Positions 28,401 through 36,680 of a DNA stretch of 64,000 nt are shown one piece after another. The notes under the pieces were generated by a model that saw only the letters and a list, made by a program, of their open reading frames with translations, had not been told where the DNA came from and did not search any database. Source of the stretch: Flavobacterium branchiarum (GTDB lineage: Bacteria; Bacteroidota; Bacteroidia; Flavobacteriales; Flavobacteriaceae); the NCBI RefSeq assembly GCF_030409845.1, contig NZ_JAUFQQ010000003.1:248001-312000 (forward strand), read 5' to 3'. Numbering within the stretch: position 1 is the first letter of the stretch; each line of letters starts with the position of its first letter. Both the position numbers and the translations under genes were made by a program.

Positions 28401-31124
28401 GATGAAGAATGGGGACGTTACTTAATTCGTGTTTCAGATGAAACTAGCGGACATGCATCGGCAATAACTGTAAATATCGATTGGCCAATTTGGTCAGGTA
28501 AGACTAGAAATACAGATGCTTCTACAGCCAATATGCTTGTTTTTTCTACAGATAAAAAGAATTATGCAGTAGGTGAAAAAGCACAAATATCATTTCCTTC
28601 AAGTGAGGGTGGTCGCGCTTTAGTTTCTATAGAAAATGGTTCTAAAGTAGTGCAAACGTTATGGGTAAATACTCAAAAAGGAGAAACTAAAGTTGATGTT
28701 CCAATTACGGGAGCGATGGCGCCGAATGTGTATTTCAATATCACACTTTTGCAACCACATGCATCGACCAAAAATGATTCTCCAATTCGTATGTACGGAA
28801 TTGTGCCAATCGAAGTAATTGACAAAACTACAATTCTTGCTCCAAGTTTATCAATGCCAGATGTATTGAAACCTGAGCAAACGTTCCCTATAAAAGTAAG
28901 TGAAAAATCAGGCAAGGAAATGACCTATACAATTGCGGTTGTCGATGAAGGTTTGTTGGATTTAACTCGTTTTAAAACTCCAAACGCTTGGGACAGTTTT
29001 TATGTTAGAGAAGCCTTGGGAGTAAAAACATGGGATGTTTATGATGATGTGATTGGTGCTTACGGAGGTAAAGTAAACCAGATATTTAGTATTGGTGGAG
29101 ATCAAGATTTAGGCGGAGGTAAAGCTAAAAAAGCCAATCGATTTAAACCTGTGGTTATTTATCTAGGGCCATTTAAATTAAAGAAAGGGGAAACAAAAAC
29201 ACATCAAGTAAAATTACCAAAATACATTGGTTCAGTAAGAACAATGGTAGTTGCTGGTGATGCAAATACAAGTGCATACGGAAGCGTGGATAAAGCAACT
29301 CCAGTTCGTAGTCCGTTAATGGTATTGGCTACGTTGCCAAGAAAAATTTCTCCTTCAGAAAAAGTGACTATTCCAGTTACCATTTTTGCAATGGAAAAAC
29401 ACATTAAGAACGTAACTGTACAAATTAAAACAAGTAACGGATTAAGAGTAATAGGAAGTGCGACTCAAGGATTGACATTTACACAGCCTGATGAAAAGAT
29501 GGCATATTTTAATTTAGAAGTAGGTGGCTTAACCGGAATTGCCAAAGTACAAGTTATCGCTACTTCTGGAAAAGAAAAATCAGTTTACGATGTCGAAATT
29601 GATATGACAAATCCAAATCCTGTAACGAATACGTATACAGATGTAATCTTAGAACCAAATAGCGCTAAGACTATTGTTTGGAAAACATTTGGCGTAGCAG
29701 GAAGTAACAAGGCAAAACTCGAAGTGTCGTCAATGCCAACGATTAATTTAAATGGAAGGTTGCAATTTCTTATTCAATATCCGCATGGATGTGTAGAGCA
29801 AACAACTTCATCAGTATTTCCGCAACTATTCCTAAATGATGTGGCCGATATTGATGTTACGCGTCAGCAGCTTATTCAAAAGAATGTAACAGCAGGAATT
29901 GCAAGATTAGGAGGTTTCCAATTGTCAAATGGAGGACTTCCATATTGGCAAGGAAATCCTGTTGCTGATGATTGGGGAACTTCATATGCAGGGCATTTTA
30001 TGATAGAAGCCGAGAAAAAAGGATATGTATTGCCAATTAATTTTAAGTCAAAATGGTTATCATATCAGCAAAAAGAAGCCAAACAATGGCGATTTGAAGT
30101 TCGTTATGGAAATGATTTAGCGCAAGCTTATCGTTTATATACATTGGCTTTGGCTGGTTCATCAGATTTGTCTTCAATGAATAGATTGCGTGAAACAAAA
30201 GGGATTTCAAATGAAAGTAAATTAAGACTTGCTGCTGCTTATGTTTTGGCAGGACAAAAAAGCGCAGCTTCAGCATTGCTATTGAGTAGTAAAATTGATG
30301 AAGAGGCATCGGGTTATAATTATTACTATTATGGTTCAAGTGACAGAAATCGTGCTATGGCTTTGGAAACAATGTTGTTATTAGATCAAAAACAAAAAGC
30401 ATTTGCGATGGCTACAAAACTAGCTAAGAACATGGCAAGTGATCAATGGATGAGCACACAAACAACAGCTTATTGTTTGTATGCAATGTCTAAGTTTTCA
30501 TTGAATAATGGAGCTAAAGGAATTGACGTACAATATAGTTCGGCAGGCAAAACAGAAAGTATAAAAACAAATAAAACGGTCGCCGATAGAAGCTTAGTAG
30601 TTAAAGCAGGTTCGAATAGCGTTACTTTAAAAAACAATAAAAAGAATACGATTTATGTTCGAGTATTAAATACAGGAATCTTACCAATAGGTCAGGAGAA
30701 TGTAATTCAGAGCAATGTTTCGGCTACTATAGTTTTCAAAAACAGAAAAGGAGGCGTTATCAATGTATCGAAAATTGCACAAGGAACAGAATTTATAGCA
30801 GAGGTGACTGTTAGAAGTCTAAGGAATGAACGTGTTGAAAATGTAGCATTGACTCAGATTTTACCTTCTGGATTTGAAATTGTAAACACCCGTTTTACAG
30901 ATTTTGGTGATGCAACAAATAATATCGCCGATTATATCGATATTCGTGATGATAGAACCAATTTCTATTTTGGATTAAAAGCAGGAGAAACCAAAGTGTT
31001 TAAAATTTTGTTGAATGCATCTTATCTAGGTAATTATTATTTACCTGGATTGCAGTGTGAAGCAATGTATGATAATACATTCTTAGCACGAACAAAAGGA
31101 TTCTGGGTTGAGGTTGTGAAATAA
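25458..31124 (+). CDS. Bacterial alpha-2-macroglobulin (lipoprotein)
   Basis: This 1888-residue protein is a protease-trapping alpha-2-macroglobulin anchored as a lipoprotein (signal peptide with lipobox FQAC, Cys21). It is built of repeated macroglobulin domains. The MG2 region includes YIYGERGVWRPGDNLYLSF, and IAVVDEGLLDLTRFKTPN marks the central A2M domain. The thioester motif GCVEQ is at residues 1444-1448 (Cys1445, Gln1448). Two low-complexity stretches occur: a Val/Asp/Ala-rich one (about 305-348) and an acidic Tyr/Asp-rich one (about 504-542). In many bacteria this gene is paired with pbpC, as here, and is thought to defend the periplasm when the wall is breached. The last ~24 codons are repeated twice beyond the stop. 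Confidence 0.92.
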   Translation: MKLTTKGLVYVFFVFFIFQACGRKSASDFNSDFSLFKDYITSFTGGIVSSQSDIRVVLAFEKKDWKINQELDSDLFDISPSVDGKVVALSSNTVAFIPEKKLKAGTEYQVTLNLDKLITLPKKGEDDKDLSKFNFTVKTIKQDFIVNTLDVQSYSKEYQYLNCVLKTADNIDVETAKKLVLASQNGKNLNIKFDKTAISGKEFKFTIDSIQRFSAASNLEISYDGNDFDIDQKGKMDFPITAITEFKIIKVEIPDENNQSVLINFSEPLEKGQDFKGLVAIQNTNNLKFSTQGNILKVYFSSQKQVQEVVHEVAVVDTTAVAVDSSAVDSVAVVEPVVQEVVEEPVSDQAVTGELLLEVFQGIESQYGRKMAENYSEKISFDQIKPNIKFIKNGTILPSSNNLKLNFEAVNLSAVDVKVYKIYKNNILQFLQNNELNGAQNLKRVAQPVAKTTLNLKDNPLVNPTKWNTYALDLSKIITPEPGAIYRVEFSYKKAYSLYKCDTNEPDSEQTEEEDVDENDVNYSSNSYDDYYYDDYEWRESQDPCTGSYYYNAKIGTNILASDLGVIAKRGENKSYLFVVNNIITTEPVSNARVDLYSFQQQKLATGTTSSEGIASFQLDKFAYFAIVTLGTQSTYVKLDDGNSLSVSNFDVAGETLQKGLKGYIYGERGVWRPGDNLYLSFILNDAANKLPKSHPIKFRLTDPNGKVTYQTVQKSNNLNHYAFIVPTDTEAPTGNWEAMVSVGGAKYYKSVKIETIKPNRLKIKNSFKRAILSSSYPNTCNLEVTWLHGAIAKNLNVEMQAKFSQQSTTFKGYEKYVFDDLVRQFSTEEVNIFSGKLDANGRASVNIEPKLQGQAPGMLRAAFITKVYEEGGDFSTDVISTTYSPYNTYVGVRSPEPTKYGMLETRKMNRFDVVTVDENGRPKAVRNLEVKVYKTEWRWWWDASSDNLSNYNSSNATTSYKTFTVNTDASGKGSFQFALTDEEWGRYLIRVSDETSGHASAITVNIDWPIWSGKTRNTDASTANMLVFSTDKKNYAVGEKAQISFPSSEGGRALVSIENGSKVVQTLWVNTQKGETKVDVPITGAMAPNVYFNITLLQPHASTKNDSPIRMYGIVPIEVIDKTTILAPSLSMPDVLKPEQTFPIKVSEKSGKEMTYTIAVVDEGLLDLTRFKTPNAWDSFYVREALGVKTWDVYDDVIGAYGGKVNQIFSIGGDQDLGGGKAKKANRFKPVVIYLGPFKLKKGETKTHQVKLPKYIGSVRTMVVAGDANTSAYGSVDKATPVRSPLMVLATLPRKISPSEKVTIPVTIFAMEKHIKNVTVQIKTSNGLRVIGSATQGLTFTQPDEKMAYFNLEVGGLTGIAKVQVIATSGKEKSVYDVEIDMTNPNPVTNTYTDVILEPNSAKTIVWKTFGVAGSNKAKLEVSSMPTINLNGRLQFLIQYPHGCVEQTTSSVFPQLFLNDVADIDVTRQQLIQKNVTAGIARLGGFQLSNGGLPYWQGNPVADDWGTSYAGHFMIEAEKKGYVLPINFKSKWLSYQQKEAKQWRFEVRYGNDLAQAYRLYTLALAGSSDLSSMNRLRETKGISNESKLRLAAAYVLAGQKSAASALLLSSKIDEEASGYNYYYYGSSDRNRAMALETMLLLDQKQKAFAMATKLAKNMASDQWMSTQTTAYCLYAMSKFSLNNGAKGIDVQYSSAGKTESIKTNKTVADRSLVVKAGSNSVTLKNNKKNTIYVRVLNTGILPIGQENVIQSNVSATIVFKNRKGGVINVSKIAQGTEFIAEVTVRSLRNERVENVALTQILPSGFEIVNTRFTDFGDATNNIADYIDIRDDRTNFYFGLKAGETKVFKILLNASYLGNYYLPGLQCEAMYDNTFLARTKGFWVEVVK

Positions 31125-31133
31125 GTCTCGTAT

Positions 31134-31160
31134 CCTAACAGGTTTCCGAAACCTGTTAGG
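31134..31160 (+). repeat. REP-like palindrome 1
   Basis: Twelve-base arm CCTAACAGGTTT, loop CCG, and the exact complement of the arm. It lies 9 bp after the macroglobulin stop codon and is followed by TATATTTTTT, so it could also serve as that gene's terminator. Confidence 0.85.
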
Positions 31161-31277
31161 TATATTTTTTAGTTTTTATTAGTTTTACTTGGATTGGAAA
31201 GCGAAGCAATGTATGATAATACCTTCTTAGCACAAACTAAAGGATTCTGGTTTGAGGTTGTGAAATAAGTCTCATAT

Positions 31278-31304
31278 CCTAACAGGTTTCCGTAACCTGT
31301 TAGG
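31278..31304 (+). repeat. REP-like palindrome 2
   Basis: Same arms as palindrome 1 except one inner base (loop side reads CCGT), 144 bp downstream of it. Confidence 0.85.
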
Positions 31305-31418
31305 TATACTTTTCAGTTTTATTAGTTTTACTTAGATAGGAATGTGAAGCAATGTATGATAATACCTTCTTAGCACGAACAAAAGAATTCTGGTTTGAGG
31401 TTGTGAAATAAGGTGTAT

Positions 31419-31445
31419 CCTAACAGGTTTCCAAAACCTGTTAGG
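31419..31445 (+). repeat. REP-like palindrome 3 (5' side of the RAYT gene)
   Basis: Arms CCTAACAGGTTT and AAACCTGTTAGG around loop CCA, 141 bp after palindrome 2 and 83 bp before the RAYT start codon. Confidence 0.85.
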
Positions 31446-31528
31446 AATGCTTTTTAGTTTTCATTAGTTGTGTCTAAGTAAAATGTATATCAAGTTTAGA
31501 AAATTTTAGGGTAAAAGAATAAGTTACA

Positions 31529-32119
31529 ATGGATAAAGATGTTTTTGAGTCAGGACAGTACTATCATGTATATAATAGAGGAAATAATAGGGAGGATATA
31601 TTTATTGAGGGGAGAAATTATATTTATTTTCTTGAAAAAATGAAGAAATATCTTTTGCCTGCCGTAGATATTTATGCCTATTGTTTACTTAAAAATCATT
31701 TTCATATTGTATTAAGAATTAAGGATGAAAACGAATTACCTGAAAAAATAAAAGAGAAATTGCATCTCCCTTTCTCGCACTTATTTAATTCATATTCTAA
31801 AAGTATAAATAAAGCTTATAATAGAACAGGAAGTTTGTTTCAAGAGCATTTGCAAAGAAACAGAATAGAAAACGAAGCTTATTTAAAACAATTGATTATT
31901 TATGTTCATTTGAATCCTGTCAAACATAAGTTTACAAAGAATTTTGAGTCTTATTCGCATTCTTCCTATCGTTCCTATTTATCTGATAAGCTGAGTAATG
32001 TCGATAGAAACTATATTCTTGAATTATTTGATGGGTTAGAAAATTTTAAGTTTTGTCATGATGAAAGAAGAATTGTTTATGAGGGAGTAATTGGCGATGT
32101 TGATAAAATGGACGAGTAA
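31529..32119 (+). mobile_element. REP-associated tyrosine transposase (RAYT, IS200-like Y1 transposase domain)
   Basis: This 196-residue protein belongs to the RAYT/TnpA-REP group of HUH single-strand nucleases. It has the N-terminal YYHVYNRGNNREDIF, the HUH motif LKNHFHIVL, GSLFQEHLQRNRIE, and the catalytic-Tyr helix YLKQLIIYVHLNPVKH typical of RAYTs. RAYTs are single-copy, domesticated relatives of IS200/IS605 transposases that recognise and spread REP palindromes. Here it is flanked by palindromes in opposite orientation (31419-31445 and 32146-32172). The unit sits between the macroglobulin gene and pbpC, which usually adjoin each other. The gene appears intact. Confidence 0.9.
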
Positions 32120-32145
32120 GATCTCTTCGTAAATTTAAAAATATA

Positions 32146-32172
32146 CCTAACAGGTTTTGGAAACCTGTTAGG
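32146..32172 (-). repeat. REP-like palindrome 4 (3' side of the RAYT gene, inverted)
   Basis: This 27-mer is the exact reverse complement of palindrome 3 (loop TGG instead of CCA), starting 26 bp after the RAYT stop and ending 22 bp before the pbpC start. The RAYT gene is thus bracketed by oppositely oriented copies. Confidence 0.85.
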
Positions 32173-32194
32173 ATAAAAAATAGTTTCATTTGTT

Positions 32195-34570
32195 TTGAAA
32201 AATAAATTAAAAGCATTCTTCCAACGCATTATAAATTGGATTAAACAGAATAAGATAAAATCACTACTAGCATTTTTGTTAGTGGTGATTTATTATTTTT
32301 CGTTGCCACGAACTTTATTTCAAGAGCCTTATTCTACAGTTATCGAGAGTAAGGAAGGGGAATTATTGGGGGCGAAAATTGCTCGCGATGGGCAATGGCG
32401 TTTTCCTGCTCAGGATAGTGTTCCAGATAAATTTAAAAAATGTATCGTTTATTTTGAAGATGAGTACTTCTATAAGCATCCGGGGTTTAATCCAGTTGCT
32501 ATGGTAAATGCGATTAAGCAAAATAGAAAAGCGGGGAAGGTTGTTCGTGGAGGAAGCACACTTACACAGCAAGTAATCCGATTATCACGTAAAGGTAAGG
32601 GAAGAACTTATTTTGAAAAACTTATCGAAGTTGTCCTAGCAACAAGATTGGAGTTGGGATATTCAAAAGATGCAATTTTAGAATTATATGCTGCGCATGC
32701 CCCTTTTGGCGGAAATGTGGTAGGTCTCGAAATGGCCTCATGGAGGTATTTTGGAGTTAAATCAAATCAATTGTCGTGGGCAGAAAATGCAACTTTAGCC
32801 GTTTTGCCAAATGCGCCGAGTTTAATTTATCCAGGAAAGAATCAGGTAAAATTATTAAAGAAGCGTAATCGTCTTTTGCGTAAGCTTAATCAGGAAGGAA
32901 TAATTGATAAGCAAACGTATGAACTTGCTATAGAAGAGCCTTTGCCTAAAAAGCCCTATGATTTGCCACAAATAGCACCTCATTTATTACAGCGAGTTGC
33001 TAAAAATCAGGAAGGAGCAAGGGTAAAAACAACAGTTGAATTTGCTTTACAGAACAGAGTAAATCAAATTGCAAAATATTATTACAATCAGTACAAGCAG
33101 AATGAAGTTAGTAATTTGGCTATTTTGGTAATTGATGTTTCTAATAGAAATATAATCAGTTATATCGGAAATTCACCCACAGATAGCGATCATCAAAAAG
33201 ATGTTGATATAATCGATGCGCCAAGAAGTACAGGAAGTATTTTAAAGCCTTTGTTATATGCTGCAATGCTAGATGATGGGGAAATATTACCTAATACTTT
33301 GGTTGCCGATGTGCCAACTCAAATTGCTGGATATACACCACAAAATTTTAATTTAACCTATGATGGAGCTGTGCCGGCTCATCGTGCCTTATCGCGTTCG
33401 CTTAATATTCCATCAGTTTTGATGTTACAGGATTTTGGAGTAAATAAATTTTACGAAGAACTGCAAAAGTTTAAACTGAAAAATATTTCAAAGCCAGCAG
33501 AGCATTATGGATTGTCGCTTATTCTTGGGGGAGCCGAAAGCAATTTATGGGATTTGTGTCGCAGTTATGCGGGTATGTCATCAACAGTGAATTATTTTAA
33601 TAAAAGCAATGGTAAATACCGAACAAATGAATTTACGGAACTAAATTATGATAACGATTTAAAGGCTGATTTTGGAGGCGAAAGCACTCAAAAGAACATA
33701 TTAGGCGCTGGTTCGATTTGGTTAACCTATAACGCCATGGAAGAGGTAAATAGGCCAGAAGGAGACGAAGCTTGGAAATTTTATGACAGTTCGCTTAAGA
33801 TTGCATGGAAAACAGGTACAAGCTTTGGTAATCGTGATGCTTGGGCGATAGGTACAAATTCTAGATATGTAGTTGGAGTTTGGGTAGGAAATGCTACAGG
33901 GGAGGGAAGACCGACATTAACTGGTGTTACAAGTGCAGCGCCAATTTTGTTTGATATATTTAATTTATTGCCTAGACAAAAATGGTTTACTACTCCGTAC
34001 AAGGATTTGGATGAGGTTGAGGTTTGTCGCTTAAGTGGGTATTTAGCCAAAGAAGGCTGTCCGAAAATTAAACAATGGGTTTCTTTAAAAGGAAAAACAA
34101 CTTCAATTTGTCCCTATCATAAAACAGTACATTTGAATCAAACCGAAAAGTTTCAGGTAAATAGTAGTTGTGAAAGTGTAGATAATATGGTTGTGAAAAA
34201 TTGGTTTGTCTTGCCTCCTGTTATGGCGTGGTACTACAAAGGCAAGCATATTGAATATATGCCATTACCACCTTTTAGAGATAATTGTGTAGGGACACAA
34301 ACAGCTTCTATGGATTTTATTTATCCTAAAAGCAATAGCAAAATATATCTGACCAAAAATTTTAATAGTGAAGTGCAACCAGTAATATTTAGAGTGGCTT
34401 ATTCACAAAGAGAAAGTCAGTTGTTTTGGTATGTAGATAATGTGTATAAAGGAGTTACTAAAGTATTTCATGAGAAACCAATTGTAATGACTGCCGGGTT
34501 TCATTATGTTACTGTTGTAGATGAATTAGGAAACGAAATTAGACGAAAAGTTGAGGTTGTACGGGAATAG
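32195..34570 (+). CDS. pbpC: Penicillin-binding protein 1C
   Basis: This 791-residue bifunctional peptidoglycan synthase has an N-terminal membrane helix (about 22-40). A glycosyltransferase domain follows (YFEDEYFYKHPGFNPVAMVNAIKQN, RGGSTLTQQVIRLSRK). The transpeptidase has Ser348-x-x-Lys351 in STGSILKP and KTGT in AWKTGTSFGNRDAWAIG. A C-terminal BiPBP_C domain (about 705-791) ends it. Its usual partner is the alpha-2-macroglobulin encoded upstream; together they are thought to repair and guard a breached wall. The start codon is TTG, because no ATG occurs in the first part of the frame. The start lies only 22 bp behind a REP palindrome. Confidence 0.93.
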   Translation: MKNKLKAFFQRIINWIKQNKIKSLLAFLLVVIYYFSLPRTLFQEPYSTVIESKEGELLGAKIARDGQWRFPAQDSVPDKFKKCIVYFEDEYFYKHPGFNPVAMVNAIKQNRKAGKVVRGGSTLTQQVIRLSRKGKGRTYFEKLIEVVLATRLELGYSKDAILELYAAHAPFGGNVVGLEMASWRYFGVKSNQLSWAENATLAVLPNAPSLIYPGKNQVKLLKKRNRLLRKLNQEGIIDKQTYELAIEEPLPKKPYDLPQIAPHLLQRVAKNQEGARVKTTVEFALQNRVNQIAKYYYNQYKQNEVSNLAILVIDVSNRNIISYIGNSPTDSDHQKDVDIIDAPRSTGSILKPLLYAAMLDDGEILPNTLVADVPTQIAGYTPQNFNLTYDGAVPAHRALSRSLNIPSVLMLQDFGVNKFYEELQKFKLKNISKPAEHYGLSLILGGAESNLWDLCRSYAGMSSTVNYFNKSNGKYRTNEFTELNYDNDLKADFGGESTQKNILGAGSIWLTYNAMEEVNRPEGDEAWKFYDSSLKIAWKTGTSFGNRDAWAIGTNSRYVVGVWVGNATGEGRPTLTGVTSAAPILFDIFNLLPRQKWFTTPYKDLDEVEVCRLSGYLAKEGCPKIKQWVSLKGKTTSICPYHKTVHLNQTEKFQVNSSCESVDNMVVKNWFVLPPVMAWYYKGKHIEYMPLPPFRDNCVGTQTASMDFIYPKSNSKIYLTKNFNSEVQPVIFRVAYSQRESQLFWYVDNVYKGVTKVFHEKPIVMTAGFHYVTVVDELGNEIRRKVEVVRE

Positions 34571-34707
34571 TATAAATCACATCACTTTTTGGTAATGCTT
34601 TGATGAGTGTAAAATTAAATAGAATTAAAATATAGAAAGACAACTTGACTTAATCTGCTTATTTGTGGTATTTGAAGGTGTCTGATTTTGTTGAGTAATA
34701 GGTACAA

Positions 34708-34739
34708 AAAAACCGCCAATCTTTAGAGAGGCGGTTTTT
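34708..34739. terminator. Shared terminator of pbpC and the RNase G/E gene
   Basis: AAAAACCGCC pairs with GGCGGTTTTT across a 12-base loop between two convergent genes; A and T runs allow use from both sides. Confidence 0.85.
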
Positions 34740-34743
34740 CGTT

Positions 34744-36288
34744 TTATTCTTTAATAACATTTCCATCTTTATCATAGAAATGATATTCTAAATACGTGTA
34801 AGCGTCACGAGGTATAATTTTCACCCATTTTTTATATTCAAAAAACCATTTTGAACGTATTGATGGAAAACCTTTACTGAGGTATGCAGCCACAAATGGA
34901 TGTGTGTTAAGCACAACTTTTTTGTGGGTTTTTAAATGTCTTTCTAAATCAGAAGTAATTTTATCAATGATTAAAATTGGCGCTTCAATTTCGCCATTTT
35001 CATTGTTTGGATTCTCTTCTCTAGTTTTAATGTTTACTTCGGGTCTTACTCTTTGTCTTGTAATTTGAACTAATCCAAATTTGCTAGGCGGTAAGATTTT
35101 ATGTTTTGCTTTATCGTCGCTCATTTCTTCTCGCAAGAAGTCGAACAAAATCTTCCTATTTTCAGGGTTAGACATATCGATAAAATCTACTACGATTATT
35201 CCACCCATATCGCGCAAACGTAATTGTCTTGCGATTTCGGCAGCGGCAATCATATTGACTTCCATGGCTGTATCTTCTTGATTAGTGGCCTTATTAGAAC
35301 GGTTTCCGCTATTTACGTCTATAACGTGTAAAGCTTCAGTATGTTCGATAATAAGATACGCCCCTTTGCTCATAGAAACAGTTCTTCCAAATGAAGTTTT
35401 GATTTGTCTCTCAATGTTGTATTTCTCGAAAATTGGAGTATCATTTGATTGATAAAACTTAACAATCGATTGTTTTGAAGGAGCAATTTCTTGCAGATAG
35501 TCCTTCGTTTGATGGTACAACTCTTCATCATCAATTTGAATACCACTAAAGGTATCATTAAATACATCTCTCAATATTGAAGAAGCTCTATTGAGTTCTC
35601 CTAATACCTTAGATGGATGATGAGCAGTTGGTAATTTTTTACACATTGCAGTCCATCTGCTAAGCAGGTTCTGCAAATCTTTTTCTAATTCGGCTACGTT
35701 TTTGCCTTCGGCTACTGTGCGAACAATAACACCAAATCCTTTAGGTTTGATCGATAATACAAGTTTTTTTAATCGATCCTTTTCTTTTTTGTCTTCTATT
35801 TTTTGTGAAATAGAAACACGATCAGAAAAAGGAACTAGAACAATAAAACGTCCAGCCAAAGATAGTTCTGCACTAATTCTTGGACCTTTAGTAGATATTG
35901 GTTCTTTTACGACTTGTACTAAAACAGATTGATTAGCACTTAAAATATCAGTAATGGTGCCGTCTTTATCAATCTCTTTTTCAAACTGAAAGGTTTTTAG
36001 GGAGAAATCTTTTAATTTACCTGCGCTTACAAGTTTTATGAATTTCAATTGAGAAGCTAAGTTAGGTCCTAAATCGTGATAATGTAAAAAGGCATCTTTT
36101 TCAAAGCCAACATTTACAAAAGCAGCATTAAGTCCAGCAACTGGTTTCCTTATTTTGGCTATAAAAATATCGCCAACTTGAAAATTGCTTTTCTCTTCTT
36201 CCTTGTGTAATTCAATTAGTTTTCCATCTTTTAATAAGGCAAAATCTACGAAATCAGAACTTGATCTAATGATTAATTCTTTATTCAT
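34744..36288 (-). CDS. rng: Ribonuclease E/G family endoribonuclease
   Basis: This 514-residue enzyme processes rRNA and mRNA. It has the N-terminal S1-type RNA-binding segment (about 36-125, from GDIFIAKIRKPVAGLNAAFVNVG). The DNase-I-like catalytic part has metal-binding Asp residues in LHVIDVNSGN and GGIIVVDFIDM, followed by FGLVQITRQRVRPE. It has RNase G length and lacks the long scaffold tail of RNase E. It follows HU and a 30-residue basic protein on the same strand, a conserved Bacteroidetes gene order. Confidence 0.93.
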   Translation of the reverse strand: MNKELIIRSSSDFVDFALLKDGKLIELHKEEEKSNFQVGDIFIAKIRKPVAGLNAAFVNVGFEKDAFLHYHDLGPNLASQLKFIKLVSAGKLKDFSLKTFQFEKEIDKDGTITDILSANQSVLVQVVKEPISTKGPRISAELSLAGRFIVLVPFSDRVSISQKIEDKKEKDRLKKLVLSIKPKGFGVIVRTVAEGKNVAELEKDLQNLLSRWTAMCKKLPTAHHPSKVLGELNRASSILRDVFNDTFSGIQIDDEELYHQTKDYLQEIAPSKQSIVKFYQSNDTPIFEKYNIERQIKTSFGRTVSMSKGAYLIIEHTEALHVIDVNSGNRSNKATNQEDTAMEVNMIAAAEIARQLRLRDMGGIIVVDFIDMSNPENRKILFDFLREEMSDDKAKHKILPPSKFGLVQITRQRVRPEVNIKTREENPNNENGEIEAPILIIDKITSDLERHLKTHKKVVLNTHPFVAAYLSKGFPSIRSKWFFEYKKWVKIIPRDAYTYLEYHFYDKDGNVIKE

Positions 36289-36299
36289 TTGTAAATTTT

Positions 36300-36480
36300 T
36301 ATCCGAACTTTTTAGTTTTCAGTTCACAGTTTTCAGTTCATAGCTTTTGCAACTCTTAAACTCATAACATATAACTCATAACTGAATTGTAAGGATGGAT
36401 TAAACAATAATTTAACAGGTATTGAACCCGGGGGATTTTAATTTGCAGTTTTCAGTGGCAGTTTGCAGTTTAACAATTAC
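36300..36480. repeat. Short interspersed CAGTTTTCAGTT-type repeats
   Basis: The leader of the RNase gene contains repeated phrases such as CAGTTCACAGTTTTCAGTT and CAGTTTTCAGTGGCAGTTTG, plus TAACTCATAACTG-like text. Such degenerate CAGTTTnCAGTT blocks look like simple-repeat expansion between genes. No open frame or RNA fold is evident. Confidence 0.45.
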
Positions 36481-36540
36481 GCTGCATACTTTGACTGTTT
36501 ACTTAAACTAATTTCCAATTTCAATGAACGGTTAAAAAGA

Positions 36541-36565
36541 AAAAAGTAGTTTAAAACTACTTTTT
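36541..36565 (-). terminator. Terminator overlapping the stop codon of the 30-residue basic protein
   Basis: AAAAAGTAGTTT and AAACTACTTTTT form a 25-base near-perfect palindrome with an A-rich centre. It includes the stop codon at 36557-36559 of the small gene and ends in T residues on the minus strand. Confidence 0.7.
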
Positions 36566-36649
36566 CTTCTTGTGACGGTTAGCTCTCGCTCTTTTTTTAC
36601 GTTTGTGAGTTGCTACCTTATGTCTCTTTCTTTTTTTACCACTTGGCAT
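36557..36649 (-). CDS. 30-residue very basic protein (Bacteroidetes-conserved, ribosome-associated type)
   Basis: This short gene encodes MPSGKKRKRHK followed by further Lys/Arg/His residues, ending NRHKKKK. About two thirds of the residues are basic. Near-identical peptides occur beside the HU and RNase G/E genes across Bacteroidetes, from my knowledge of these genomes, which together with the clean start and terminator makes it real despite its size. The composition suggests binding to rRNA or the ribosome, as for the THX/bL38-like mini-proteins. The exact assignment is uncertain. Confidence 0.8.
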   Translation of the reverse strand: MPSGKKRKRHKVATHKRKKRARANRHKKKK

Positions 36650-36680
36650 ATCGTATCGATTTTATGATTAATTAATAGTG

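Larger units (their letters stand above)
31047..31476 (+). repeat. Tandem triplication (~144 bp) of the alpha-2-macroglobulin 3' end plus REP palindrome
   Basis: Three imperfect units begin at about 31047, 31191 and 31334. Each contains the last ~24 codons of the macroglobulin gene (GAAGCAATGTATGATAATAC and onward to the TAA), a 27-bp palindrome, and a T-rich tail with ATTAGTTTTACTT. Only the first unit is part of the gene; the other two lack a start codon. Copies two and three share ACCTTC where the gene has ACATTC. Most changes keep the reading frame, so the duplications are fairly recent or homogenised. Confidence 0.88.

Noticed and set aside
31134..31445. CRISPR-like array of three palindromic repeats
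   Set aside because: The spacing is regular, but the intervening sequence is itself duplicated (tandem units), the repeats are perfect hairpins, a fourth copy is inverted beyond a RAYT gene, and no cas gene is present.
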